From the NCBI GenBank assembly GCA_016214035.1, contig JACRPF010000013.1, positions 83,194 through 147,193 on the forward strand: a stretch of DNA of 64,000 nt, written 5' to 3'. The notes below the pieces were generated by a model that was not told where the DNA came from, searched no databases, and was given only the letters and a program-made list of their open reading frames with translations. The translations under genes and the position numbers were made by a program. Each line of letters begins with the position of its first letter. Positions within the stretch are counted from its first letter, which is position 1. Origin of the DNA: Spirochaetota bacterium. Lineage in GTDB: Bacteria > Spirochaetota > Brachyspiria > Brachyspirales > JACRPF01. Of this stretch, positions 54,642-63,194 are shown piece after piece.

Positions 54642-56432
54642 ATGAATATGAAAAACGAAACAACACACTCGGCATTGGACGGCGGCGATGACGCACGCAT
54701 GGGTATTGTCATCGTCGGACATGTCGATCACGGCAAGAGCACGGTCATCGGACGTCTGCTCTACGACACCGGATCGCTTCCCGACGGCAAACTGGAACAG
54801 GTGCGCAAGAACTGCGAGCGCAATGCGAAGCCGTTCGAACTCGCCTTTCTGCTCGACGCCCTTAAAGATGAACAATCACAGGGCATCACCATCGATTCCG
54901 CGCGCTGCTTTTTTCACACGAAAAAACGTCCGTATATCGTCATCGACGCGCCGGGGCATATTGAATTTCTTAAGAACATGATAAGCGGTGCGTCGCGCGC
55001 CGAGGCGGCGCTTCTCGTCATCGATGCGAAGGAAGGGGTACGGGAAAACTCGAAACGGCACGGCTATCTGCTCTCGTTTCTCGGTATTCGCCAAGTGGCG
55101 GTGCTCATCAATAAAATGGATCTTGTCGGATATGATAAGACGGTATTCGATCGTCTGCGCTCGGAATACGGCGCGTTTCTTTCATCGATCGGTGTTGTCC
55201 CGGAAGCGTACGTGCCCGTGTGCGCGCGGGACGGAGACAATTTTACTTCCCGCTCGGAGCAGATGCCGTGGTATAGCGGTCGAAGTGTACTCGCCATTAT
55301 CGACGATTTCAAAAAAGAATCGTCGCGGGAGAAAAATCCGCTTCGCTTTCCGCTGCAGGACATCTATAAATTCACCGAAGAAAAGGACGATCGACGCATA
55401 TTCGCCGGTACCGTTGAGTCCGGCTCGCTTTCGATCGGTGATGAAATTGTATTCCTGCCGTCGGATAAGTCGGCGCGCATCCGTTCGATCGAACGATTTC
55501 CTCACGGTGCCGGTACGCCGGTGGCTGCGGGTTATTCAACCGGCATAACACTCGACACGGAGATGTATCTTACCCCCGGCGCGCTCGGATACAAACGGGG
55601 AGAACCGCCGCCTACCGCCGCGCGAACGTTTCAGGCGAAACTATTCTGGCTCGGCAGAAATCCGATGCTCATGGATAAAAAGTACAAGCTCAAGATCAAC
55701 ACCAACAAGTCGTCGGCGTACCTTGAAAAGATCATCCGTGTCATGGATGCGTCGGATCTGACGGCGTCGCAGACGAAATCGCAGATCGACCGTCACGATG
55801 TCGCCGAGTGCATCATCAAGACATTGAAACCGATCGCGTTCGACCGCTTCGACGATGTGCCGTCGTGCGGGCGCTTCGTCATCGTCGATGACTACGAGAT
55901 CGTCGGCGGCGGCGTGATCACCGCTGCGTTAACGAACGAGCGGTCGTATTTAGAGGAACATGTCGCGTTGCGCGAAACGCAATGGGTACGCGGCGGTATA
56001 CGGCCGAAAGACAGGTCGGAACGATTCATGCAGACCCCGCGTTTCCTCGTGATCACGGGAAACGACGGCAGCGAACACGAGATAGCCAGACGTCTTGAAG
56101 AGCAGCTTTTCCGTGAAAAGCGCAACGTCTATTATCTCGGCATGAAGAGCATCATGAGCGGCCTTGAATCCGATCAGCGCACGGGCGGTGACAGGGATGA
56201 GATGCTGCGCCGGCTCGGAGAGCTCGCTCACATTCTCACTGATGCCGGGCTTATCTTCATCACCACCACGGACCGTATCGATGATTACGAACGCGAGTTG
56301 CTGAAAACGCTCAATGAGCCCAATGAAGTGCTTTTTTATGAAACCATTCCGGCAACGGATATCGACGTTTCGGTCGGAAAGATCATCCGCATGTTATACG
56401 ACAAAAACGTGCTTCTGGAGTATTACCTGTGA
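54642..56432 (+). CDS. cysN: Sulfate adenylyltransferase subunit 1 (CysN) with degenerate APS-kinase-like tail
   Basis: The 596-residue GTPase drives APS synthesis by CysD. G1 is [10 protein letters not shown]3 is DAPGH, G4 is NKMD, and beta-barrel EF-Tu-like domains run to about residue 440. From about 465 a CysC-like domain follows ([52 protein letters not shown]). Its P-loop has lost the GKS residues (GNDGSEHE), so kinase activity is unlikely. That fits a pathway using APS reductase, which needs no PAPS. The tail may be structural. Confidence 0.9.
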   Translation: MNMKNETTHSALDGGDDARMGIVIVGHVDHGKSTVIGRLLYDTGSLPDGKLEQVRKNCERNAKPFELAFLLDALKDEQSQGITIDSARCFFHTKKRPYIVIDAPGHIEFLKNMISGASRAEAALLVIDAKEGVRENSKRHGYLLSFLGIRQVAVLINKMDLVGYDKTVFDRLRSEYGAFLSSIGVVPEAYVPVCARDGDNFTSRSEQMPWYSGRSVLAIIDDFKKESSREKNPLRFPLQDIYKFTEEKDDRRIFAGTVESGSLSIGDEIVFLPSDKSARIRSIERFPHGAGTPVAAGYSTGITLDTEMYLTPGALGYKRGEPPPTAARTFQAKLFWLGRNPMLMDKKYKLKINTNKSSAYLEKIIRVMDASDLTASQTKSQIDRHDVAECIIKTLKPIAFDRFDDVPSCGRFVIVDDYEIVGGGVITAALTNERSYLEEHVALRETQWVRGGIRPKDRSERFMQTPRFLVITGNDGSEHEIARRLEEQLFREKRNVYYLGMKSIMSGLESDQRTGGDRDEMLRRLGELAHILTDAGLIFITTTDRIDDYERELLKTLNEPNEVLFYETIPATDIDVSVGKIIRMLYDKNVLLEYYL

Positions 56433-56881
56433 AAAACCGTTCGCTGCCGTTACTCCCGCTGTTCGCTGATATGCGCGGCACGGCGGCGCTGGTGGTCGGC
56501 GGCGGTGCCGTTGCTCTTCGAAAAGCGGCAACACTCGTCGACCACGGCGCCGCGGTTACGGTGATCGGCGTCCGTGTAAGCGACGGGATCAAACGTCTGC
56601 CGGTTATCGTGTACGAACGTCCCTATCGGCGCGGCGATACGCGGGGGTACCGGTTCGTCTATGCGGCAACGGACGATACGGCAGTGAACGCACGCATCGC
56701 ACGCGAGTCAAAGGCATGCGGGGCGTTCGTAAATGTCTGCGACGACCCGCTGCTGAGCGATTTCGTATCTCCCGCAGTCCTCCGCCACGGCATTTGCACC
56801 GTAGCCGTTTCATCGAACGGGAGGAATGTCCGCGCGAGCATCGCGCTGCGTCATAAAATTCAGAAGGCGCTGAGCAGATGA
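56429..56881 (+). CDS. Precorrin-2 dehydrogenase (CysG-N/Met8-like)
   Basis: The 150-residue NAD-binding protein oxidises precorrin-2 to sirohydrochlorin; Met8/CysG-type members also insert iron to give siroheme. It has [20 protein letters not shown] with [50 protein letters not shown], and [18 protein letters not shown]. It is shorter than Met8, lacking much of the C-terminal helical part. The GTG start overlaps the cysN stop as GTGA. Confidence 0.85.
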   Translation: MKNRSLPLLPLFADMRGTAALVVGGGAVALRKAATLVDHGAAVTVIGVRVSDGIKRLPVIVYERPYRRGDTRGYRFVYAATDDTAVNARIARESKACGAFVNVCDDPLLSDFVSPAVLRHGICTVAVSSNGRNVRASIALRHKIQKALSR

Positions 56882-57801
56882 TACGACATTACCACAAGGA
56901 TACACATGCATCGATTGCCGAACGAGAAGCTTTTCTCCATCGGATAAACGATACGCTTCCGCCCCGCTCGATCCTGATATCCACCTGCGATCGTGTTGAA
57001 CTGTATGCCGATGACGAGGGTGCCGGATATATGTGCGATGCGGATATTGCGCGACATCTTTTCCGTGTCGTGTCGGGGCTTGAGTCGCCATTTTTGGGAG
57101 AACATCAGATATTTCATCAGGTAAAACAGGCCTACCATGCTTCATTGACCTCACGGCGTTCAAGCCCCGCGCTCAATGTCCTTTTTCAGACGGCGCTGAA
57201 TGTGGGCAAAATCGTCCGAACGCGTACCGCCATCGCGCGCGGCGCGTTGTCACACGCACAGGCAGCCGCAACGATAATTCGGCGGGAGCTCGCATCATAT
57301 GCCGGTGTGCGCGTGACATTCATCGGCGTCAATGACATGGTAGAATCGATGATCCGTTATCTGTTGCGATACGGGATAACTCGACCGCGCATTGTCAATC
57401 GCACCTATGATAAAGCTCTTGCCCTCGCATCCCGATACGCCGGCAGTGCGTTTCCGCTTTCCGCGCTTCCCGAGGCATTGCAGGAAACCGACGTTGTGAT
57501 CGCCGCAACATCCGCTCCGAAGAGCATCATACATGCAGATGACATTCCGAAACACCCTTTGCTGATCGTCGATCTTGGCATGCCGCGTAACGTTGATCCG
57601 GCAGTCGTTCGCGACGGCATCAGGCTTTTTACGCTATCGGATGTTGAACGCATCACTAGGTCGAATTGGGACGCCAGAGTGGCGGCGGTAAAAGAGGCCG
57701 AGTGCATCATCGAACAGAAAACGGAAGCGTTTATCGAACGCCTGAATACACGTGAAACCGCGGACAATGAACGACGGCAATTATATTGTTCGGCAGTTTG
57801 A
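56878..57801 (+). CDS. hemA: Glutamyl-tRNA reductase, short form
   Basis: The 307-residue enzyme reduces glutamyl-tRNA to glutamate-1-semialdehyde. The catalytic cysteine is in ISTCDRVELYADD, then GLESPFLGEHQIFHQVKQAY. The NADPH domain includes VRVTFIGVNDMVESMIRYLL, an atypical glycine-poor loop. It stops after VRDGIRLFTLSDVERI and one helix, so the roughly 100-residue C-terminal dimerisation domain of normal GluTR (about 420 residues) is missing. It overlaps the preceding gene as ATGA. Confidence 0.88.
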   Translation: MIRHYHKDTHASIAEREAFLHRINDTLPPRSILISTCDRVELYADDEGAGYMCDADIARHLFRVVSGLESPFLGEHQIFHQVKQAYHASLTSRRSSPALNVLFQTALNVGKIVRTRTAIARGALSHAQAAATIIRRELASYAGVRVTFIGVNDMVESMIRYLLRYGITRPRIVNRTYDKALALASRYAGSAFPLSALPEALQETDVVIAATSAPKSIIHADDIPKHPLLIVDLGMPRNVDPAVVRDGIRLFTLSDVERITRSNWDARVAAVKEAECIIEQKTEAFIERLNTRETADNERRQLYCSAV

Positions 57802-57813
57802 GGAAATGCAGCG

Positions 57814-59841
57814 ATGAAACACAACAAAAGAACTATCCGGATCGGGACTCGGCCAAGTCCGCTCGCATTGCGGCAGGCGATTGAAATACATGAGCTTCTC
57901 AAAGTCCATCATGCCGATTTTTCTGCCGAAACGATTGCCATCGATACTGTCGGAGATAAAGACAAAAAAACGCCGCTAACCCGGGTTGACGGCAGTGATT
58001 TTTTTACAAGAGAAATCGACGAGGCGCTCATCGGCGGCGATATCGATTGCGCCGTACACAGCGCAAAGGATCTTCCGCTGCATATCCCGCAGGGACTTAC
58101 CATTGCCGCGATCACCAAGGGCATCGATAACCGCGACGCGCTCGTGATACGCGGACAACGTCTTCCGCGGAACGCCCGCATTGGTACAAGCAGCGCACGA
58201 CGCACCGCGGAAATCACCCGTATCGGCAAAGACTTTCGCGCGTTCGATATTCGCGGGACGATCGGCGAACGCCTCGCGCTTCTCGATGCGAACGTCATCG
58301 ACGGGCTTATTGTCGCGTCAGCGGCGATGATACGGCTGGGACTTACGAAACGCATATACCGGTATCTTGACATCACCACTTCGCCGCTGCAGGGCCGGCT
58401 CGCCATACTTGTCCGCAGCGATCGATCCGATAGTGCCGCGCGATTTGCCGCCATCGACGACAGAAAAAACTGGGGAACCGTTGCGCTCGTCGGATCGGGG
58501 CCGGGCGCGGGCGATCTTATCACCGTGCGCGGCATGCGGCGCCTTGCCGAAGCCGACGTTGTTTTTCACGATGAACTTGGTACGGGCGAAGTACTCAATA
58601 TGTTTCCAGAAAAACAAATGATCTATGTCGGCAAACGGGGGAGGCGAAGCAGCATTGCGCAGGAAGATATCCATCGCGCGATGATTGACGCGGCATACGC
58701 GGGAAAAAAGACCGTGCGTCTGAAAGGCGGTGACCCGTTCATCTTCGGCCGCGGTGGCGAAGAGATCGAGGCATTACGGAGCGCCCGTGTTGACTATGAA
58801 ATCGTTCCCGGAATCACCTCGGCTCTTGCCGCGGCTTCTTACGCGGAAGTTCCGCTTACCATGCGCGGACATTCCTCGTCGGTGCTGTTCGCAACCGGCC
58901 GATCCAACGAAGGCATCAACGTGCCGAAACCGGATGCCGCCGGTACTCTTGTGTACTACATGGCTGTTGAAACGACGCGGACGATCGGACATGATCTTGT
59001 GGCTGCCGGCTGGCGCGGTGAAACCCCGGTTGCCGTTGTCACGAACGCGAGCATGCGCACACAAAACGTTTCGCAGGGCAATCTTGCGGAACTCGCCGAT
59101 GGAAAGATGCATGCGGATTCGCCCGCACTTATCATCATCGGTACAACCGCCGGGATGATGCCGCATGAAGGATGGTTCGCCCGCAGGAAAAATATCCTCA
59201 TGACCGGCACGAATCCCGGACGCTATGCGCATCTGGGCGAGATCATACATACGCCGCTCATAGAGCTTGTCGACCCGGCGAGCTATCGAAATCTTGACGC
59301 GGCGATACGACGTCTTGATACATACGACCATCTCATATTCACATCGGCTCATGCGGTAGACTTTTTATTCCGGCGGCTGTCTTCACTCGGCGGCGACGTA
59401 CGGCGATGCGCGCATATCGAAATCGCATCAGTCGGCGCAGTCACCGCCGAGGCGCTTATGCGGCATGGCATAAAACCCGATATAACGCCGACACGCGCGA
59501 GCGCTGCGGGACTTATCGATGTCTTTACCGAACGGCACGTGCGCGGGAAACGGATACTGATTCCCCGTTCGAATCTCGCATATGACGAATTGCCGAGAAC
59601 ACTTAAACGCATGGGAAATCACGTCGATGCTGTTATCGCATACCGGAACCGCATGCCGCCGCATCCGCGAACGATCGATCTTGCCGGCATCAATGCGATC
59701 ATTTTTACATCTCCGTCATGCGCACGGAATTTTTTAAAAGTGTATCGGCGAATTCCTTCACACATGGAGATAATGGTGCTCGGCGATACGACAAAAAAAG
59801 CGATCGGGAGGCATTATGGAACGATTACGATCATCCCGTGA
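57814..59841 (+). CDS. HemC-CobA-HemD trifunctional fusion to precorrin-2
   Basis: The 675-residue protein joins three enzymes. Residues 1 to about 218 are hydroxymethylbilane synthase domains 1 and 2 (RIGTRPSPLALRQAIE, catalytic D86 in AVHSAKD, NARIGTSSARRTAEI). Residues about 220-458 are uroporphyrinogen-III methyltransferase (VALVGSGPGAGDLITVRG, RLKGGDPFIFGRGGEE, YEIVPGITSALAAASYAEVP). Residues about 459-675 are uroporphyrinogen-III synthase (IFTSAHAVDFLFRRL, ILIPRSNLAYDELPRTL, NAIIFTSPSCARNFLK). The HemC part stops where domain 3 should begin, so the cysteine that holds the dipyrromethane cofactor is absent. Confidence 0.9.
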   Translation: MKHNKRTIRIGTRPSPLALRQAIEIHELLKVHHADFSAETIAIDTVGDKDKKTPLTRVDGSDFFTREIDEALIGGDIDCAVHSAKDLPLHIPQGLTIAAITKGIDNRDALVIRGQRLPRNARIGTSSARRTAEITRIGKDFRAFDIRGTIGERLALLDANVIDGLIVASAAMIRLGLTKRIYRYLDITTSPLQGRLAILVRSDRSDSAARFAAIDDRKNWGTVALVGSGPGAGDLITVRGMRRLAEADVVFHDELGTGEVLNMFPEKQMIYVGKRGRRSSIAQEDIHRAMIDAAYAGKKTVRLKGGDPFIFGRGGEEIEALRSARVDYEIVPGITSALAAASYAEVPLTMRGHSSSVLFATGRSNEGINVPKPDAAGTLVYYMAVETTRTIGHDLVAAGWRGETPVAVVTNASMRTQNVSQGNLAELADGKMHADSPALIIIGTTAGMMPHEGWFARRKNILMTGTNPGRYAHLGEIIHTPLIELVDPASYRNLDAAIRRLDTYDHLIFTSAHAVDFLFRRLSSLGGDVRRCAHIEIASVGAVTAEALMRHGIKPDITPTRASAAGLIDVFTERHVRGKRILIPRSNLAYDELPRTLKRMGNHVDAVIAYRNRMPPHPRTIDLAGINAIIFTSPSCARNFLKVYRRIPSHMEIMVLGDTTKKAIGRHYGTITIIP

Positions 59842-60793
59842 AAATCAGGTTATACGCGACCGTTTCGCGGAGACGCAGCTATCCGTGGGAAATTTCGTAT
59901 ACCCGTACTTCGTCGTCAACGGCAGCAGCATACGCCATGCAATAACGGGTTTTGACGGCGTATTTCATTTCTCGATCGACCGGTTATGCGATGATATCGC
60001 CGAAACATGCGAGCTGGGCATCACCGCGATATTACTTTTCGGCGTGGTGGAAAGCAACGAGAAAGATATGCTGGGAAGCGCGGCATATCGTGATGATGCA
60101 CTCATCGCACGCGCGGTAACTGCGGTGAAAAATCGTTTTCCGCAGCTCACGGTGATGACGGATGTCTGTCTCTGCGGTTATACCGACCATGGGCATTGCG
60201 GCGTCGTGCGTGACGGAATCATCATCAATGACGAAACGCTGCCGCATCTTTCACGCATGGCGGTTACGCATGCGCGCGCCGGTGCCGATGTCGTCGCCCC
60301 GTCGGCGATGATGGACGGACAGGTGCAGGCCATCCGGAACGCGCTCATGGTTGCGGGGCAGAATGAAACAAAAATCATGGGATATTCGGCCAAATATGCA
60401 TCGTCGTTCTATGGACCGTTTCGCACCGCCGCATCGAGCGCCCCGGCATTCGGCGACCGGCGGACATATCAGATGGACTACCGCAACGGCGCCGAAGCGA
60501 TTGCGGAAGTGCGCGCCGATATCGCCGAGCGTGCCGATATCGTCATGGTGAAACCGGCCCACGCATATCTCGATGTGATCCAGCGCATCCGCAGCGCATA
60601 TCCGCAGCAGACAATAGCCGCCTATCACGTTTCGGGAGAATATATGCTTCTCAAGAATGCCGCAAAAAACGGGCTGTGCGACGAACGAGCTGCTTTCATG
60701 GAAGTGTCGACAGCGATCAAGCGGGCCGGTACGGATATCATCATCTCATATTGGGCAAAGGAATATGCGCGTATGCTGCGGGAGGCTGTATGA
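59816..60793 (+). CDS. hemB: Porphobilinogen synthase
   Basis: The 325-residue enzyme condenses two 5-aminolevulinates. The zinc cysteines are in DVCLCGYTDHGHCG. The Schiff-base lysines are in MGYSAKYASSFYGPFRTAA and DIVMVKPAHAYLDVI. It overlaps the end of the fusion gene by 26 bases and the hemL start as ATGA. Confidence 0.95.
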   Translation: MERLRSSRENQVIRDRFAETQLSVGNFVYPYFVVNGSSIRHAITGFDGVFHFSIDRLCDDIAETCELGITAILLFGVVESNEKDMLGSAAYRDDALIARAVTAVKNRFPQLTVMTDVCLCGYTDHGHCGVVRDGIIINDETLPHLSRMAVTHARAGADVVAPSAMMDGQVQAIRNALMVAGQNETKIMGYSAKYASSFYGPFRTAASSAPAFGDRRTYQMDYRNGAEAIAEVRADIAERADIVMVKPAHAYLDVIQRIRSAYPQQTIAAYHVSGEYMLLKNAAKNGLCDERAAFMEVSTAIKRAGTDIIISYWAKEYARMLREAV

Positions 60794-62049
60794 AAAACAC
60801 ACGCAGCACATCGCTATACCGGCGCATGTGCAAGCGCATTCCCGGAGGCGTCAACAGCCCCGTACGTGCGTTTCGCGCGGTACATGAACCCCCGCTGATC
60901 ATATCGCGCGGCAAAGGGCGGTACGTGTACGATATCGACGGCAACCGCTATGTCGATTTCATCGGCGCATGGGGTCCGGCGATTCTCGGACACGCGCATC
61001 CCGAGGTGGTTTCGTTCGTTCAAAAGACGTTGCGCGGCGGGTTCGGATTCGGCGTATCGCATCCGCTCGAATATGCTCTCGCCGAGATCATCGCCGATAT
61101 GATGCCGTCGATGGAAAAGATTCGTTTTGTCAATTCCGGTACCGAGGCGACGATGAGCGCGATACGGCTCGCACGCGGATATACGGGCAGAAAAATGATC
61201 GTCAAATTCGACGGCTGCTACCACGGTCATGCCGATTCGCTTCTTGTCAAAGCGGGATCAGGCGCGGCAACGCTCGGCGTACCCGACAGCGCGGGAATTC
61301 CAACCGACATCACCCGCAACACATTGTCGCTTGCGTTTAACGATGTCGAAATGGTTACGCGCGCCTTCGCTGCCCATGGGCGCAGCATAGCCTGCGTCAT
61401 CGTCGAACCCGTTGCGGGAAATATGGGTGTCGTACCGGCGACAACATCCTTTCTTACGGCGTTGCGAACGGTGACGAAAAAATACGGCGCCGTCCTCATA
61501 TTCGACGAGGTCATGTCGGGATTCCGGGTTCATCCCGGAGGCGCACAGGAATTGTACGGAATCTATCCGGATATCACCTGCCTCGGCAAGATCATCGGCG
61601 GCGGCATGCCGGTGGGTGCGTTCGGCGGGAAAAGTGCGATCATGGATTCCATCGCGCCGCTCGGTCCCGTGTATCAGGCCGGCACACTTTCGGGCAACCC
61701 GCTCGCGATGGCGGCGGGATTGAAGACGCTTGAGCTCTATCGTCGGGACAGGATATTTCAAAAGATCGAATCACTCGGCATAGTCCTGGATGACGCCGTA
61801 TCACGAATCAACAATATCGGCTACAATCGCGTCGGCGGCATGTTTACGGTTTATTTTACCGACCGCAGCATCAGTAATTTCGACGATGTAAAACAATGCG
61901 ACACACAAAGTTTTTCAAAATACCATCGCGAATTGCGAGCGCATGGGTTTCTGTTTCCGCCGTCCCAGTTCGAAGCGGCGTTCCTTTCAAGCACACATCG
62001 AAAATCGGATATATCAGCCGTCGTGCGGATTTTATCCGATACATTGTAA
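60790..62049 (+). CDS. hemL: Glutamate-1-semialdehyde 2,1-aminomutase
   Basis: The 419-residue PLP enzyme makes 5-aminolevulinate. It has IPGGVNSPVRAFRAV, FVNSGTEATMSAIRLARGYT, CYHGHADSLLVKAGSG, LIFDEVMSGFRV, and the PLP lysine in CLGKIIGGGMPVGAFGGK. ATG 60790 has GGAGG and overlaps the hemB stop. The ORF reading back to 60676 is inside hemB and is not used. Confidence 0.95.
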   Translation: MKNTRSTSLYRRMCKRIPGGVNSPVRAFRAVHEPPLIISRGKGRYVYDIDGNRYVDFIGAWGPAILGHAHPEVVSFVQKTLRGGFGFGVSHPLEYALAEIIADMMPSMEKIRFVNSGTEATMSAIRLARGYTGRKMIVKFDGCYHGHADSLLVKAGSGAATLGVPDSAGIPTDITRNTLSLAFNDVEMVTRAFAAHGRSIACVIVEPVAGNMGVVPATTSFLTALRTVTKKYGAVLIFDEVMSGFRVHPGGAQELYGIYPDITCLGKIIGGGMPVGAFGGKSAIMDSIAPLGPVYQAGTLSGNPLAMAAGLKTLELYRRDRIFQKIESLGIVLDDAVSRINNIGYNRVGGMFTVYFTDRSISNFDDVKQCDTQSFSKYHRELRAHGFLFPPSQFEAAFLSSTHRKSDISAVVRILSDTL

Positions 62050-62063
62050 TTCAAGGACACCGT

Positions 62064-63119
62064 ATGACAGAACAGCTACATGACAATACATTCGTCACCG
62101 GCGAAGCACTATCACCGCAAGCGTCACGCGGAATAACTGCTATCGCGCTGCTTTCCGGCGGACTCGATTCACAGGTCGCCGTGAAAATGATACTCGAACA
62201 GGGCATAGCCGTTACGGCGATAAAATTCACGTCTCCGTTCTGCACCTGCGATTCCGGAGGAGTTTGTCACAGCGCTGTCGCGGCAAAGGCGTTCAACATA
62301 CCGCTGGTCACCATCCCGAAAGGACTGGAATATCTCGACGTCGTGCGTTCTCCTGAACACGGTTACGGACGGGCGATGAATCCGTGCATCGATTGCAGAA
62401 TTTTTATCCTGAAAAAAGCCGCCGCGTATGCAGCATCCGTCGGCGCGGCGTTCCTGTTCACCGGTGAAGTGCTCGATCAGCGTCCGATGAGCCAGCACCG
62501 CCGGGCGCTTGACGTCATCGAGGAAGAGTCGGGACTTCGTGGAAAACTGCTGCGCCCGCTGTCTGCCAGGCTTCTTCCGCCGACCGAGGCCGAACTATCG
62601 GGCATGGTGGACCGCAACCGGCTCGGCGCAATACACGGCAGAAGTCGCGGTGAGCAGATGGCGCTTGCGAAAAGTTTCTCCATCGCAGACTATCCCTGTT
62701 CGGCGGGAGGGTGTCTCCTTACCGAAAAGGCATTTGCCCTGCGGCTTAAGGACCTGTTTGAACATAACAACTCTCTCGAAATGCGTGATGTCACCATGCT
62801 CAAGGTCGGACGTCATTTCAGATATCAGGGCGCAAAAGTGATCGTCGGAAAAAACAAACTGCAAAACGAACATCTCTTAACAGCACGAAGAACAGGCGAG
62901 GTGTATCTGGAAACCCTCGGCATACCGGGGCCGTCGGCGCTGCTGTCGGGCGACGTGAACGACACGACAATACTGTTTGCCGCAGAGGCGGCGGCATCGT
63001 ATGCTGATGCCGGGAATGAAGCCGTCGAAGTACTTATTGATGACGGTATCGCAAAAAATACGCTGTACGTCATCGTTGATGAACACATCTGCGCCATGGT
63101 GAAACGTTTGAAGTTGTAG
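62064..63119 (+). CDS. PP-loop ATPase, tRNA-thiolation-like
   Basis: The 351-residue protein has a PP-loop (ALLSGGLDSQVAVKMILEQG) and conserved cysteines in CTCDSGGVC, NPCIDCRIF and YPCSAGGC. FLFTGEVLDQRPMSQHRRAL and a C-terminal small domain (MLKVGRHFRYQGAKVIVGKN) follow. The layout resembles MnmA/ThiI-type sulfur-insertion proteins that adenylate tRNA or another substrate. It begins 14 bases after hemL and is the last gene of the sulfur operon, so it probably uses the sulfur made there. AAGGA precedes ATG 62064. Confidence 0.72.
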   Translation: MTEQLHDNTFVTGEALSPQASRGITAIALLSGGLDSQVAVKMILEQGIAVTAIKFTSPFCTCDSGGVCHSAVAAKAFNIPLVTIPKGLEYLDVVRSPEHGYGRAMNPCIDCRIFILKKAAAYAASVGAAFLFTGEVLDQRPMSQHRRALDVIEEESGLRGKLLRPLSARLLPPTEAELSGMVDRNRLGAIHGRSRGEQMALAKSFSIADYPCSAGGCLLTEKAFALRLKDLFEHNNSLEMRDVTMLKVGRHFRYQGAKVIVGKNKLQNEHLLTARRTGEVYLETLGIPGPSALLSGDVNDTTILFAAEAAASYADAGNEAVEVLIDDGIAKNTLYVIVDEHICAMVKRLKL

Positions 63120-63157
63120 CAACTAACGAATCAATCGCTTGAGTAACCGGATGCGAG

Positions 63158-63194
63158 TTGAATTCAGCCTTTTCTATATTATAATGGCGGTACC
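63158..63194 (+). promoter_or_regulatory. Promoter of the histidine kinase gene
   Basis: TTGAAT (63158-63163), 16 bases, TATAAT (63180-63185). The ATG at 63195 lies nine bases downstream with no Shine-Dalgarno, giving a leader of about three bases. Confidence 0.6.
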
